Source of the DNA: Silene noctiflora
Taxonomy: Eukaryota; Streptophyta; Magnoliopsida; Caryophyllales; Caryophyllaceae
Length of the DNA stretch: 57,372 bases
Direction: 5' to 3'
Assembly (NCBI GenBank): GCA_009801015.1
Contig: VHZZ01000054.1
Span: 148,140 to 205,511, forward strand
The translations under genes and the position numbers were made by a program. Shown one piece after another: positions 1 through 11,240 of the stretch. The notes below the pieces were generated by a model, which saw only the letters and a program-made list of their open reading frames with translations, was not told the DNA's origin and ran no database searches. The first letter of the stretch is position 1; each line of letters starts with the position of its first letter.

Positions 1-980
1 CGTATCTACCTGAATACGTATCTCCCGATCTCCCACAATTTTTTCGGGTACGTTAAAGTTTAGGTCAAATGGTAGGTTTTACCCAGTCCAAGATCAAGGC
101 AAACCTTCAACCTCTTTTTAACCTAAAACATCGCTAAATAATTCATTTTACACATATTACTAATCAACTCAGATATGCACATATCAATAAATACTTATTC
201 ATTAAACGTTAACATCTCATGACTCGTGTCAATAGGACAATGCTAAATGAACCACATGCGCACATACCACTGTTGAAAGAAATAGGGTTGTGCTGCGTCA
301 ACAGCATATTAAGGGTGTGTTTGGATTGGGGGTTCTGAGGGAAAGAAAATGGAGAGAGAATATGGGATTTAAAATCCCGTGTTTGGATAGCAAATAAGAG
401 AGGAGAGAAATGGATTGAGATGGATCCATTTTATCTCCTTTAAGGCAAAATAAAATTTCTCCACAATAGGAAGGATTTGGATGAAAATTGTATCAAAAGA
501 CCCACAACTCATTCCACCTCCCCTTCCCTTCCTCTTCCCTCCTTCTGCCTCTCATCCCTTTCCCTCTTATTTTGATATCCAAACAAGGCTTAATTCCACG
601 TAAAATAACCGATTGTCTCAGGCATCTTGTGCCCGATGTTGCCCTTAGGGTCAACACACAACGTGACCAATTTCTCATTCCATCTAAGAGGACGACATAT
701 CTTTTCATCATTAGTACGAAAGTTATGTAAATACTACTCCGTACTTGGACTTTTAATGTAGGAATGAAAAAGTAAAAAGACTCTTAGATGGTCCAATGAA
801 ATGATGTTATTACAATGATGCGTAAATGTTTATCTGGTAGTGAGATAGCAAGACAAATTGTTACGTATCTACCCAACTACGTACCCCTGATCTCCCACAA
901 TTTTTTTGGGTTACGTTAAAGTCTTGGTCAGATGGTAGGTTTTACCCAGTCCAAGATCTGGGCAGATCTTCAGCTTCTTT
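1..980 (+). repeat. Direct repeat pair of about 118 bp (1-118 and 864-980)
   Basis: Both copies begin cgtatctacc and share, among other blocks, gatctcccacaattttt and ggtaggttttacccagtcc. They are imperfect and similar for about 118 bp, with about 745 bp between them. The left copy is cut by the window edge, so its full length is unknown. They could be ends of a small retroelement or two insertions of one dispersed repeat; no coding sequence lies between. Confidence 0.6.
310..592. mobile_element. Candidate Tourist-like MITE
   Basis: The left end reads ttaagggtgtgtttggat and the right end atatccaaacaaggcttaa, which are imperfect inverted copies with TTAA-type flanks, as in PIF/Harbinger MITEs. 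The interior is purine-rich on the left and pyrimidine-rich on the right and also pairs partly with itself. No coding capacity. The family assignment rests only on the ends. Confidence 0.45.
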
Positions 981-1064
981 GAGGGTTTAAAGTGGTGTTT
1001 ACAGATTGCCTACCAACAATGCTTTATTTTAACGCAATGTTACTTGTTTACGGATCTAAAAGCT

Positions 1065-1140
1065 GACTTGTGAATCGAACCCCTGACTTTAGGATTATAA
1101 GCTGGACTCTTTACAATTGAGATCAATCCTTGTTGGTATC
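1065..1140 (-). repeat. tRNA-derived segment, SINE head or tRNA pseudogene
   Basis: On the minus strand the segment shows an A-box-like tgatctcaattgt, then gagtccagcttataatccta in the anticodon-arm position, then a good B box, ggggttcgattca. Both pol III boxes are at tRNA spacing, but the A box is imperfect and I could not close an acceptor stem, so it is unlikely to be a working tRNA gene. Confidence 0.45.
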
Positions 1141-1284
1141 TTCCACGAACTATTAGAAAGACAACTCCCATTGAGTAACTAGTGATTCAAAGTTTAATTA
1201 ATTCGCATACAAATTACCGGCCAAAACTACAGGTTTCACCCTTGTCTAACCCTTTAAATGGACTTTTTTGAAAAAATGAAATGA

Positions 1285-2090
1285 TATTTCCGAAGAAACC
1301 TTACCAACAATACAAATTCTCAATTACTACAGTCTTAAGTTTACGACGAGATAAGTTTGACCATTAAAATGGTCTTTTCTAATATTAGACAATTGACCAT
1401 ATTTTTTTTCCAAAGTGGTCACATATTAATAAAATAATTATGACCATTTCAAGGAGGACCACCTGAACCAACAATTTTTGAGACTCAACTCCAGGTATAT
1501 CCATTAACAATCATCCATCTCAACCGAACCCGAAAACATTAATTTCCCTACCAAGAAACACAAAACTCAAAATCCACAAATTTATTACATTCAAAGATGA
1601 ACCCACAACCCAACTCCTCCCTCCAAAATCTAACAAACTCGCTACACTACTCATACCAGCCAGATATTTCGGAAGCAACTTAACGAATAACACAAATTCT
1701 TATTAGCGATGGTCCTAAATTACAAATTATGACAAGATAAATGTGACCATTCTATTATTTAAAGTGACCACTAGAAGTCTAGAATGATCACTTTTTAACA
1801 ATGAACCGGTGACCATTTTTTACCACAAAGTGATCATGACTCACATATTATCATAACATGATCACTTTTCATCGTCAGACCTTATACCTGTCACAAGAAA
1901 ACCCAACTGAACAAACAAACATCTCAGTCCCAACTCCAAATATACCTATTGTCGATAATCCATCACAACCGAACCCGAAAACAATAATCCCCCCTACCTA
2001 GAAACACAAAACTCAAAATCCACAAGTTTATTACACCCAAGAATGGACCCAACAATCCAAAATGTAACAAACTTGATGCAGTATACAGAG
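1285..2090. repeat. Degenerate tandem duplication, units of about 400 bp
   Basis: Blocks near 1488-1600 recur in order near 1930-2045: ccgaacccgaaaaca, then gaaacacaaaactcaaaatc, then a tttattaca block. An upstream block (tttccgaag, acaaattct, gacgagataa) recurs near 1664-1745. The two units are diverged by substitutions and small gaps. No protein-coding signal. Confidence 0.55.
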
Positions 2091-2573
2091 TCAGAAATTT
2101 CAGAATGCACAATAGCTAGAGAACAACAGTTACCAGTAATCAATATTTGTCGTTACAGTTGCGCCAACACAATCACATATACAAACACATGGCAATCAAA
2201 TACTTCTATAACCTTATTCATTTTCTTGTCTACTTCACTAACTCTCCCCACTTTCCCTCTTTCCTCCAATTTCCTCTTTTGCATTAATTAGTATTATTAA
2301 TTACTAATTATACCTAATTCTTCACATAATTCCAACTTTTTTAATTATAAAAAAAATCAAATAAATCAGATTTTGTAGTAAGTGTTCAAAGTCTTTTTAT
2401 ATTTTTCTTCCTACCACTTGTGTACTTGTGTCTCTTTCGTGTAATTCTTATCTTATTTCATTATTTTAAGGTTAAGTTCTTGAAAATCTTGAATTTTTTT
2501 GTTGGGTATTTGATTATTTTTTGTGGTTGTTTGGTAATTTAGTTTATGGGATTTGGTTTTATCACTGGTTAGT

Positions 2574-2968
2574 TGATTTTTTCATCTGGGTTTTGTTTAA
2601 TTGTGTGTTTTTGTTCATAATTCAGTGTTAAATTCTGTTTGATGTTGGAAAAATGCTGTTTTTTTCATTTGGGTTTTGTTTAGTTGTGTGTTTTTGTTCA
2701 TTATTCTGTGTTCAATCTTGATTGATGTTGGAAAAATGCTGATTTTTTCATGTGGGTTTTGTTTAATTCTGTGTTTTTTTTCTTAATTGAGTGGAAAAAT
2801 GCTGATTTTTTTCACATGGGTTGTGTTTAATTGTGTGCTTTCTTCCTAATTTAGTGTTATATTTTGATTGATGTTGGAAAAATGCTGTTTTTTTCATATG
2901 GGTTTTGTTTAATAGTGTGTTTTTCTTTCTTATTCAATGTTATAGTTTTGATTGATGATGGGAAAATG
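2574..2968 (+). repeat. Five imperfect tandem repeats in the CIPK 5' leader
   Basis: A T-rich unit of about 62-84 bp is repeated five times. Each unit carries gatttttttcat, gggttttgttta, ttgtgtgttttt and, at its end, gttggaaaaatgct. Approximate units are 2574-2656, 2657-2740, 2741-2803, 2804-2886 and 2887-2968. It sits upstream of the kinase start codon, probably inside a 5' UTR intron. Confidence 0.7.
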
Positions 2969-3070
2969 GGATTAGAGTTGTGTGCAGTTGAAATGCACTA
3001 AATTACTTGTATTGTGGGATACTTGTAACAGAAATGAAGTTTCAATTCACATGCACACCATTATTTGATA

Positions 3071-3166
3071 CTCCCTCCGACCTCTGTACCAATGATTTAT
3101 TTACCTTTGATTAAAATACCGCTCACATGGAAGAATCAAGGTAACAATTGACCAGGACAGAGCGAG
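3071..3166. mobile_element. Stowaway-like MITE in the CIPK leader
   Basis: Left end ctccctccgacctctgtacc and right end ggtcctgtctcgct-type (read inward from the right) are imperfect inverted copies, and both ends are flanked by TA. Length about 96 bp, non-coding. This is the Tc1/mariner-derived Stowaway pattern. Confidence 0.65.
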
Positions 3167-3633
3167 TAGCTTGTTTCTGCTTAAAAAATATTCAGCCTGT
3201 TCACTCACTTGTTCTTTCTGGCATGATAAAGCTTCAAATTATTTGATGCATGATGAGTTTTTCGATGAAGTCTTGAGGCTTTGTCGAGATTTTGGAGTGA
3301 CAATTCAATTACTTTAACCCATCCTATTTCCCTTGTTTATTTTGTTGATGCATAGTGAGAAATTTTCTGCTGCATGAATGTTTAAGATGTGTAATAGTTT
3401 TTCTGCTGCTTGTGGCTGTTACTATACAGTAGTGCATTACTAAGCTGAAGTTGTATGTTCTAATTGAACCGTAAAGCATGCACATTTCACATGATTCTGC
3501 ATCTTGTATATGTGATCATAGTGTTACCCTGTCAATATTGTTCATTTACAGTTTTCATCTTGGTGATTGTTGCTATGTTATGCAGAAGTTAGAAGTGAAA
3601 CAAAAAAAAAAAAAACTCAGCCTGAAACTGAAG

Positions 3634-6600
3634 ATGAGTACAACGAAAGTCAAGCAAGTCAAGCGTGTGGTTGGGAAATATGAATTGGGAAGAACAATTG
3701 GAGAAGGATCATTTGCAAAAGTGAGGTTTGCGAGAAATTCTGAGACTGGAGATCCTGTGGCTATTAAAATTCTCGATAAAGAGAAAGTTCTTAAAAACAA
3801 GATGGCTGAACAGGTGTTAATCTCATAAATTATACGGCATTTCTATATTTGTTAATCTCATAATTGTTCTTTCCAATTCATTGTTTGTTACTTACAATAT
3901 TGTTTTGAGCTGCAGATTAGGCGGGAAATAGCAACAATGAAGCGAATCAAGCATCCTAATGTAGTTCGTTTGTTTGAGGTCCCTCTACAATTCTTACCCT
4001 TTCTATTTGTGCACCTGCATGTGTATGTATATGTGATCAGGCTTATGTATGCGGATTTTGAGTATTATAGGGTTACTTCTCGCACAAACATTACCCGTTT
4101 CCTGACTTAAGTATCTCATCCCAGAGTTCTAGTGTAGAACCAAGTAAAGTTTGAATGCAGGCTAGTAAATGTTTCTCTTGGAAGCTACCAGTTTGAAATC
4201 TGGGTTATAATAAGTACCACAACAGAAGTCGAAGATGACATTCGTAGCTTCCAAGTTTACACGTTTGATCATTGCTGGACTAATATGTGTATCTATCGTT
4301 GGAGTAAATCCAAACCTTTATCGAAAATAGAAGTTGGGTGGTATCCGCAAGACTGCAAGTCTAATGTTTCTCTTAAGGTACAAGGTATTCATGGACTATG
4401 GTTCGAGGAGGATATATTATGAACCTCTTCTTGTGTACATGTCTACAATGTTGATTAGTAAAATGAATATGTTTGATCCCTTTTAAACTATAGATAGATT
4501 AAATTGTTTTGATCATCAAAGCCATAGTACTGTACGGAGTAGAACATTATCATGTTATCATGGCTGTGATAAGTATTTCCGATTGCTAAGGATGATATAC
4601 ATTTCTCCATCAGTTCTTTTTGGAATTTGTAATAGTAAAGCTAAAGCAAGTGCTAAATTTAGATCGTTAGATGTGGCTTCTCCATTGACATATTATTCTG
4701 CAGGTAATGGGGAGCAAAACAAAGATATACATTGTTTTAGAATATATCACAGGAGGGGAACTGTTTGACAAAATCGTAAGTGCCTTTGAACTTTGCGGTC
4801 CATATTTTCACATGTAAAGTTTAGTTACTTCATCCGAGTTTATTTGTCTGCTTGATTTACATCTAATGATTATAAATTATGTTATTAACCCAAAGGTACA
4901 TCATGGACGAATGAAGGAAGATGAAGCAAGGAACTATTTTCAGCAGCTGATAAACGCTGTTGATTATTGCCATAGCCGGGGTGTTTACCACAGAGATCTT
5001 AAAGTATGATAGACCTTGGTCAGGCTCGAGGTATTAACACTATTACGTACTCCTTCGTCACACACTAATCTTTCTGTTTGACTTTAGTATCGAAGTTTGA
5101 AAACTTTCGCCATACTTTTAATACCTTTATATATTATTTCTTTTTCTTTGAAAATATCATTCTGTCAAATGTTTTTCTGTTAGTAAATGTAAATATTTGA
5201 GCATAATATTATAACTTTTCATATTCTTTAACGTATCTACCTTTGAAAGTCAAACAGGAAGATTAATTTGTGATAGGGGGAGTATCAAGTAGGTGTAGGC
5301 ATCTGAATTTTTTTTTCGTGTTGTTTTGATAGCCAGAGAATCTGTTATTAGATACTGGTGGGAGCCTTAAAGTTTCTGACTTTGGATTGAGTGCAATCTC
5401 TCAGCAAGTCCAGGTAGTTTCATACCCCCGTTCTACTTTTCACATGACTAAAAATGAAGGTGTACTATACGTTGTCGTGACATTACACTTAGAATCCCTT
5501 GAAGATGTTTCTTTTCAAACTTAAAACATAATGTAAACGGTTCAGTAGTTTGTAAACTCAGATATTTTTGATAATATAGTAGTGTTCAGTAATTAAAAGC
5601 TTTTCTCCTCAAAAGCACGTACTTATAAGACTGTGTTCTACACCTCCAAAATCTAGCGTCTGATTATAATGATGAAGATTGCTGAAAGAAGTCGGTCTGT
5701 AGCTAATATGTAGGAAATTATTTTGTTTTGAAGAAGGCTAATATGTAAGGCTTATTCACACCCATAGGTAAAGTATCTCTCTGAATGACGTAGTTGATAT
5801 CCCGAAACATCTGTTGTTAATATTGGGGCTTTCCGCTCTTTTATGAATAGAACCAAACTCGGACATAGTTATATTCAATTAATACGAGTGTACTAAGCTT
5901 TTTTATTTGATCTTTTGAACTTTAAGTCATAGTTAAAAAATTGTCAACGAGAGGCTGCCCTAACTTGGGTGCAAGATGGCTGCTCTGAATTGTCAACAAG
6001 AGGCTGCCCTAAATTGTACCAAGCTCTGACATAGTTAGTTATATTCAATTAATATGAGTGTACTAAGCTTTTTTACTCGATCTCTTGAACTTTAAGTCAA
6101 AGTTAAAAACATTGTCAACGAGAGGCTGCCCTAAGTTGGGTCATGGGTGGAAGATGGCAGAAACCATATGAAAATTGTTAATACTAAACTTTATTCCAAA
6201 TATACCACTTGCTATACTGACAGAGACTAAGGTTAAGCTTATGATCATGCAGTGAATCTTTTACCCAAATCCATATTCTTTATTTAGCTATAGGGTTAAT
6301 AGGCTGGTCTCACTTGTAAGACTATTTCCCACTTGCATTTATGCGGAATGTGTTTGCACGTATGATCATCTGCTGTGATGCTCGGATTCTTCACTTTACC
6401 CTGTCATACCCATGTGGACACGACCCTACACGGATATGGATACATGATATGAGTCGGATACGGCAGTTGCAAAACGGCCCTTCAATGAAAACAAAGATGG
6501 GAAAATGCATGGAAGCCATGGATAGAGTTGTCAAGGAGTGCAAAGAGAAGATGTTTGTTTTTGTTTTCCACAAGAAAAGAATTCATGGGGATGGAGGTGT

Positions 6601-9600
6601 GGGTTGGTTTATCGGGAACTGAAATTTTTTCTTGTAGAATTACAACCAATGACATTATTACTCGGGGAGAACAAATATTAGCCGAGTCCAATTTCACAGT
6701 ACGGATCCTTCTAAAAAGAGTACCCATGTCCTTGAATTTGAGATTTCAAGGATCTGACACTCAGATCCATACCAGTGTCCCGTGTCGAGTCTGAGCATAT
6801 CACAAATCATCTGCACTAGTGTATTTATAGATTGAAAGAATGTTTCCCTTGTTGACCATTATTCTTTCGCTCACCAAAACTTTTCTTGACAGGGTGATGG
6901 GCTTCTTCATACAACTTGTGGAACTCCAAATTATGTCGCTCCAGAGGTAACAGACTAGCAGCTATATTTGCCAACTCACTGCTTCTTTCTGACATAATAT
7001 TTTAGTTTTTTTAATAGTTTCAGTTAATTTGTATGTATCATAGGTCCTTAATGACAGAGGATATGACGGGGCAACAGCAGATATGTGGTCATGTGGTGTC
7101 ATTCTATTTGTATTGCTCGCAGGTTACTTGCCTTTCGATGATTCTAATCTTATGAACCTATATAAAAAAGTGAGCAAGTTTCTTAAACTATTGTTCTTTG
7201 ATATTTAAGTATGTACAATTTTGTTTACTAGATTCATCTTTTCTATTTGCAGATCTCAGATGCTGAATTTACCTGTCCTCCTTGGATGTCTTTCAGTGCA
7301 AAGAAGCTAATTACTCGAATCTTAGATCCCAATCCTGTGACGGTGAGAACTACTTTCTATGTTTCTCATATGTTTTTGTTATTCCGTTCAACTCGCTGGT
7401 TCTTATATATGCTTTTATCAAAATTCATTGCATGATTTTTCCTCTCATTATATTACTCTTTGCTACTCTATTTGTTTGCACCCGATGTAAAATAATGATA
7501 GAAGTCCCAACTTTACCAAATGTATCTTATGAAAGTATTCGCTAACTTGTGAGCAAACCTCAGGCTTTGAGGCTTTTGTTGATGATGTAATGAGCAACAG
7601 CCTACACCTAATTTTGCTCACAGAGACTATGTAATGAAGATGTGCTTTCCTTTCTCTATCCCCGTGTGTGCGCATGCTCTCTTTAGTTACGTTATTTTAC
7701 ATGAAAACACAAATGGAAAGGGAAAAGCACATGGGGCCTTTGTTATTCTCCATTAGGTACTTCCGTTTAAGCTAAAAGCTTCACTGAGAAGTCGTTTATG
7801 AAATCGTATTATAAACCTTGCATATCAGTGAGAGGCCAGTTCAATAATCTTTTGTTAGACTCGAGTTCAATTTCCACTAATGTAGCGCGTCAATTGACTC
7901 TGTTATATGCTATTTCTGTTAACTTATGATGGTCTACTCATACACCCTGGTTCTCTATCTGCCACCTTATCAAATTCTAACTATTCCAAAAGAAACGTCC
8001 ATAGAATTTTTTTCCAACTTTTGCAAAATTTCTAGAGGCGGTGTGGGAATAGACATTCCTTGTCCAAAGAGGTGACGTCCATGTTGCTTATTATTACAGG
8101 CTTACAGCCGTGCAATTTAGTCCCGAAAATGGGAAGAACAGTGCCCACACAACCACACTTATTGTCTATCCGGCTATTCCTCAAGTTCTTACCCTATTTG
8201 TCACACTCTTTTGGAATTCCACCAAACTTAGGGCAATATGCAGTTGGAAAGTTTCCAAAAAAGTGTGGGAATAGACGTTGCTTGTTCAGTGACCTCTAGT
8301 TGCTGTCTACTGCCGTGTTCCCACCAAATCTGAAGACCATAGCCGTTCAACAAAATTACTGTTAAATAAAACTCTTACACGATCCCTGACATAAGTTACT
8401 GTAAATAGACACGGTTGCATTACTGCCAATGGCACATATTTTGCTTTGTTCACACTCTAATACTCCATCATCAATTGGCTTTTTCCTTGAGAAGATAATG
8501 CTTGAAAAACACTTTGAGTAATACTTTAAGCAAAAATACTACAGCATGTCTCACACTGTCCACTCCTTTGAAGAAGGGAGATGATACATGTTAAAAGTCA
8601 AACTTTTGTTCCTATTTTTATATTAAAATGTCTTGACCCATCATTTCCTTCCTATGCAAAGAGCAGAATATATACGACTAAGGGTTTGCTTCGATTGAGG
8701 GTAATTATTATGGCCGGGGGGGCAGTGGAGCTCAGAGCAATTGATAAAAAGGGGGAAATGATGGCGGTGAAGGAAAATTAAGAGGTGATGGGAGTTATTA
8801 CTCTGTATGAGGATGATTTACCTAGGGGATGATGGGTCGCTACTACCTCCTTAATGTGGTAGTTATCTTCGTCTACCGTCTACGTCATGTATCCATTATC
8901 CACCACCGCTATTACATCCTACTTTTCAATGTATTTTTCTTCCATATACTAACAATTACTCCCAATCCAAATAAGTCCCGAGATAAAAGATGAGGAAATG
9001 TAAGCAAAACCTACAAGTAGTAGGCTTTACTTGGTGGTTAAGGATGATATTCTTGTTGGAATAGTTTGCTTCTATGCGTATCGCCGACCTGACTCCTCCT
9101 GGTTCATGAACATTGTCAGCGCATCACTATTCCTGAAATTTTGGAGGATGAGTGGTTCAAAGTACATTATATGCCACCTGAATTTGATGACAAAGATGAC
9201 ACAAGCTTGGATGATGTAGAGGCTGTTTTCCAGGATTCGGAAGTAAGTCGGCATACGTTTGTATCATCTTTTCCTTCCAGACACATCTCTAACACTGACT
9301 GCTACCGGATTATATTCTGGCAGGAACATCATGTCACTGAGAAGAAAGAAGAACAGCGGCAGCAGCCGACAGCCATGAACGCTTTTGAGTTGATAGCTAT
9401 GTCAAAAGGACTAAACCTTGGAAATCTTTTTGACACAGACCAGGTTTGTTTAACACAACTTTTCAATTTAGCCTGTCGTATGTGACATTTTGTTATGTCT
9501 ACTACCTTCATCCCATTTTTACTGATCCTGTCAACTTGCGCTGTCAAACGATGATTTTAGTTTCTGACAGTATGAGGAATTTCAGAAATGTTGGTGTGAA

Positions 9601-10401
9601 CTTGAAGTTTGAGATTTTCTTCTGCTGTTCATCATGTCATTTAGTTTTTGCTGCAGGTATTGAGGAGAGAAACAAGATTCACATCCAAGTGCCCACCCAA
9701 TGAGATTATAAAAAAGATTGAAGCAGCAGCTAGACCTCTCGGTTTTGATGTGCAAAAGAAAAATTACAAGGTATACGTTGTCCATACGTGATATACACAC
9801 TTTATTCAGATATCGATTAATGATGGTTGTTCGATATGAGAACTTCCTAACTGTGGTCCTTCTTTTCTATCTCAGATGAGGCTTGAAAATGTGAAAGCTG
9901 GCAGGAAGGGAAACTTGAATGTTGCAACAGAGGTAACTCCACAACGACGACGTTGGAACTATTTTTCTTGTGCAATGCAATATTTCATGCATTTCGTTTT
10001 TGGAAGGCGCTCTTTAATGCATGTATCTTGTCTGATTTCTGTTAGGTTTTGCAAGTGGCGCCATCGCTTCATCTGGTTGAGGTCAGGAAAGCCAAAGGAG
10101 ATACTTTGGAGTTTCACAAGGCATGTTCTCGCAAAATTTATTCTTCATTGAATTTCAATTACACAAATGGTTACAACTACAAATTTATTGTCGAACCAGC
10201 CCAGCTCCCCATTTCGTAAATCTAAATTGTGTACATGGGTTTTATTGATCGGACAATATTTTACCGATTGTTTCCAGAACACACTCTTTAAATTATAACA
10301 CTTTCATTCTCATTTTGCAGTTCTACAAAAAACTTTCAAGTTCGCTGGAGGACGTGGTTTGGAAAACAGAAGAGGACATGGATGAAACAAAGATGAAATG
10401 A
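3634..10401 (+). CDS. CIPK3: CBL-interacting protein kinase, CIPK3/26 type
   Basis: Serine/threonine kinase activated by calcineurin B-like calcium sensors, which signals calcium changes to ion transporters and stress pathways in the cytosol and at membranes. Coding exons: 3634-3813, 3916-3978, 4704-4775, 4896-5003, 5333-5413, 6893-6946, 7044-7169, 7253-7342, 9120-9242, 9324-9443, 9657-9770, 9876-9932, 10046-10120, 10321-10401. The frame closes to 447 aa, the usual CIPK length. Visible: glycine loop GEGSFAKV (23-30), VAIK lysine 45, HRDLKPEN with Asp139, DFG Asp157, activation loop ending APE at 186, NAF autoinhibitory motif at 318-320, and the C-terminal phosphatase-interaction segment ([18 protein letters not shown]). 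The many-exon structure is that of the intron-rich CIPK clade. Start chosen at MSTTKVKQ; an in-frame upstream ATG (3478) lies before the leader splice site. The last intron has a GC donor. Paralogue choice (3 against 26) is from remembered family sequences. Confidence 0.93.
5050..5282. mobile_element. Stowaway-like MITE in CIPK intron 4
   Basis: The left end ctccttcgtcacacactaat and the right end, read inward on the other strand (ctcccccctatcacaaatta), are inverted copies, followed by a shared gtttgac block; TA flanks both sides. About 233 bp, non-coding. Confidence 0.65.
5862..6140 (+). repeat. Imperfect direct duplication inside CIPK intron 5
   Basis: A block of about 110 bp starting gacatagtt...atattcaatt and running through gagtgtactaagctttttta to gagaggctgccctaa occurs at about 5862-5968 and again at about 6022-6140. 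A third partial piece (ttgtcaacaagaggctgccc) lies between them at about 5989-6012. Intron 5 as a whole (5414-6892) holds no exon of the kinase. Confidence 0.65.
7343..9119 (+). other. Long CIPK intron 8
   Basis: This 1.78-kb intron separates kinase exons 8 and 9. It contains a pair of related segments near 8035-8060 and 8262-8282 (gtgtgggaatagac in both), but no recognisable gene. Open frames here have no family resemblance. Confidence 0.6.
10121..10320 (+). other. GC-AG intron, last intron of the CIPK gene
   Basis: The exon ends ...TTTCACAAG and the intron begins gcatgt; the acceptor is tttgcag at 10320. Joining at GC gives ..LEFHKFYKKL.., the conserved C-terminal sequence of the CIPK family; the nearest GT, four bases further on, would break the frame. 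Confidence 0.85.
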
Positions 10402-11240
10402 AGACCGAAGAGGGACGAAAACTATCAATTTAGCTGTTTCGGCTTCACCTCTATGGCTCTTTATTTGAGTATGAATAAACAACAACGAATAAACTCCGGC
10501 GTGGTTATTATTGTCTTGTCTTGTAATTTAGATGAGTAGAGTTTGGTTGTGTTCTCTTTTTGCATTAGGACCGGACCGTAAGCATTGGTGTATATATTGT
10601 AAACCAGTGTAGAGTTTGTACAAGTACTTTTTGAAAAAACACATACACTTTGTAGTTTGTAGTATTTGTAGAATTGTCATTCAACAACTTTAATTCACAA
10701 ACATTTTTCAATTGCGATTACCGGATGCTTAAAATTATCGAAAAAATTCTTGAGAAGTTACTAGTCAAAAAATATTCTGTAGACAAGCATACAAGTCTAA
10801 AATTGGTGCATATTTTTGCATACTAATATTAGCTAAAAATTAACTATCTTCGCGTTCAAATAATCTTATTTTTTAGCGTTTCTCGTCTTTTCATTAATTT
10901 CCTATTTTTAATATGACACTGAAAACACAACACAAAAAAATGAATGATCAATTTGTTCATTCCTTTTTCCCAACTTACATTTTTCATACAATTTTTTTTT
11001 TTTTGTCATTGATATGAAATTTCACACTTCTTAACATCAATATTCAAAAACTTGACATATTATTGTCACAATTTATATTGATTAAATAAACGAAATAGGT
11101 GAATTTCGAAGATTTTTATCGTCACAATTTATAATTATCGTCTTATGATGTTCTAGTCGTCGGAATATCTCCGATGTCCAATTTATGAAAGACCCTTTAA
11201 TCCATTTAATCATCACAAGTTATATGCACATTTTGAAACA
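10402..11240. other. Intergenic: CIPK 3' UTR and DUF868 promoter
   Basis: AT-rich spacer. Possible polyadenylation motifs (aataaa) follow the CIPK stop at about 10475 and 10487. The right part is the presumed promoter of the DUF868 gene. No other gene or clear repeat seen. Confidence 0.5.

Larger units (their letters stand above)
1..2400. other. Intergenic repeat-rich region upstream of the CIPK gene
   Basis: I see no coding gene here; the short open frames have no recognisable protein and lie in low-complexity or repeated DNA. The stretch holds a direct repeat (about 1-118 and 864-980), a candidate Tourist-like MITE (about 310-592), a tRNA-like minus-strand segment (about 1065-1140) and a degenerate roughly 400-bp tandem duplication (about 1285-2090). 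The promoter of the kinase gene should lie near its right end, but I cannot place a TATA box with confidence. Confidence 0.6.
2471..3585 (+). other. Probable 5' UTR intron of the CIPK gene
   Basis: A clear 3' splice site (tgttatgcag, ending at 3585) lies 48 bases before the start codon and follows a T-rich tract, so the last leader exon probably begins at 3586. The donor is uncertain; aag/gttaag at 2470/2471 is the candidate I prefer. T-rich leader introns are common in plant genes. A cDNA would be needed to fix the donor. Confidence 0.4.

Noticed and set aside
488..730. Open frames on both strands over a polypyrimidine stretch
   Set aside because: Low-complexity composition inside a MITE-like repeat; no family resemblance.
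2043..2291. 82-residue open frame with a hydrophobic end
   Set aside because: Begins inside a duplicated non-coding repeat and has no recognisable domain.
3478..3633. Upstream in-frame ATG that would lengthen the CIPK protein
   Set aside because: The added residues do not resemble CIPK N-termini, and a strong splice acceptor lies at 3585 between this ATG and the conserved start.
6341..6794. Overlapping open frames on both strands in CIPK intron 5
   Set aside because: Lie inside the intron between kinase exons 5 and 6; no homology recognised.
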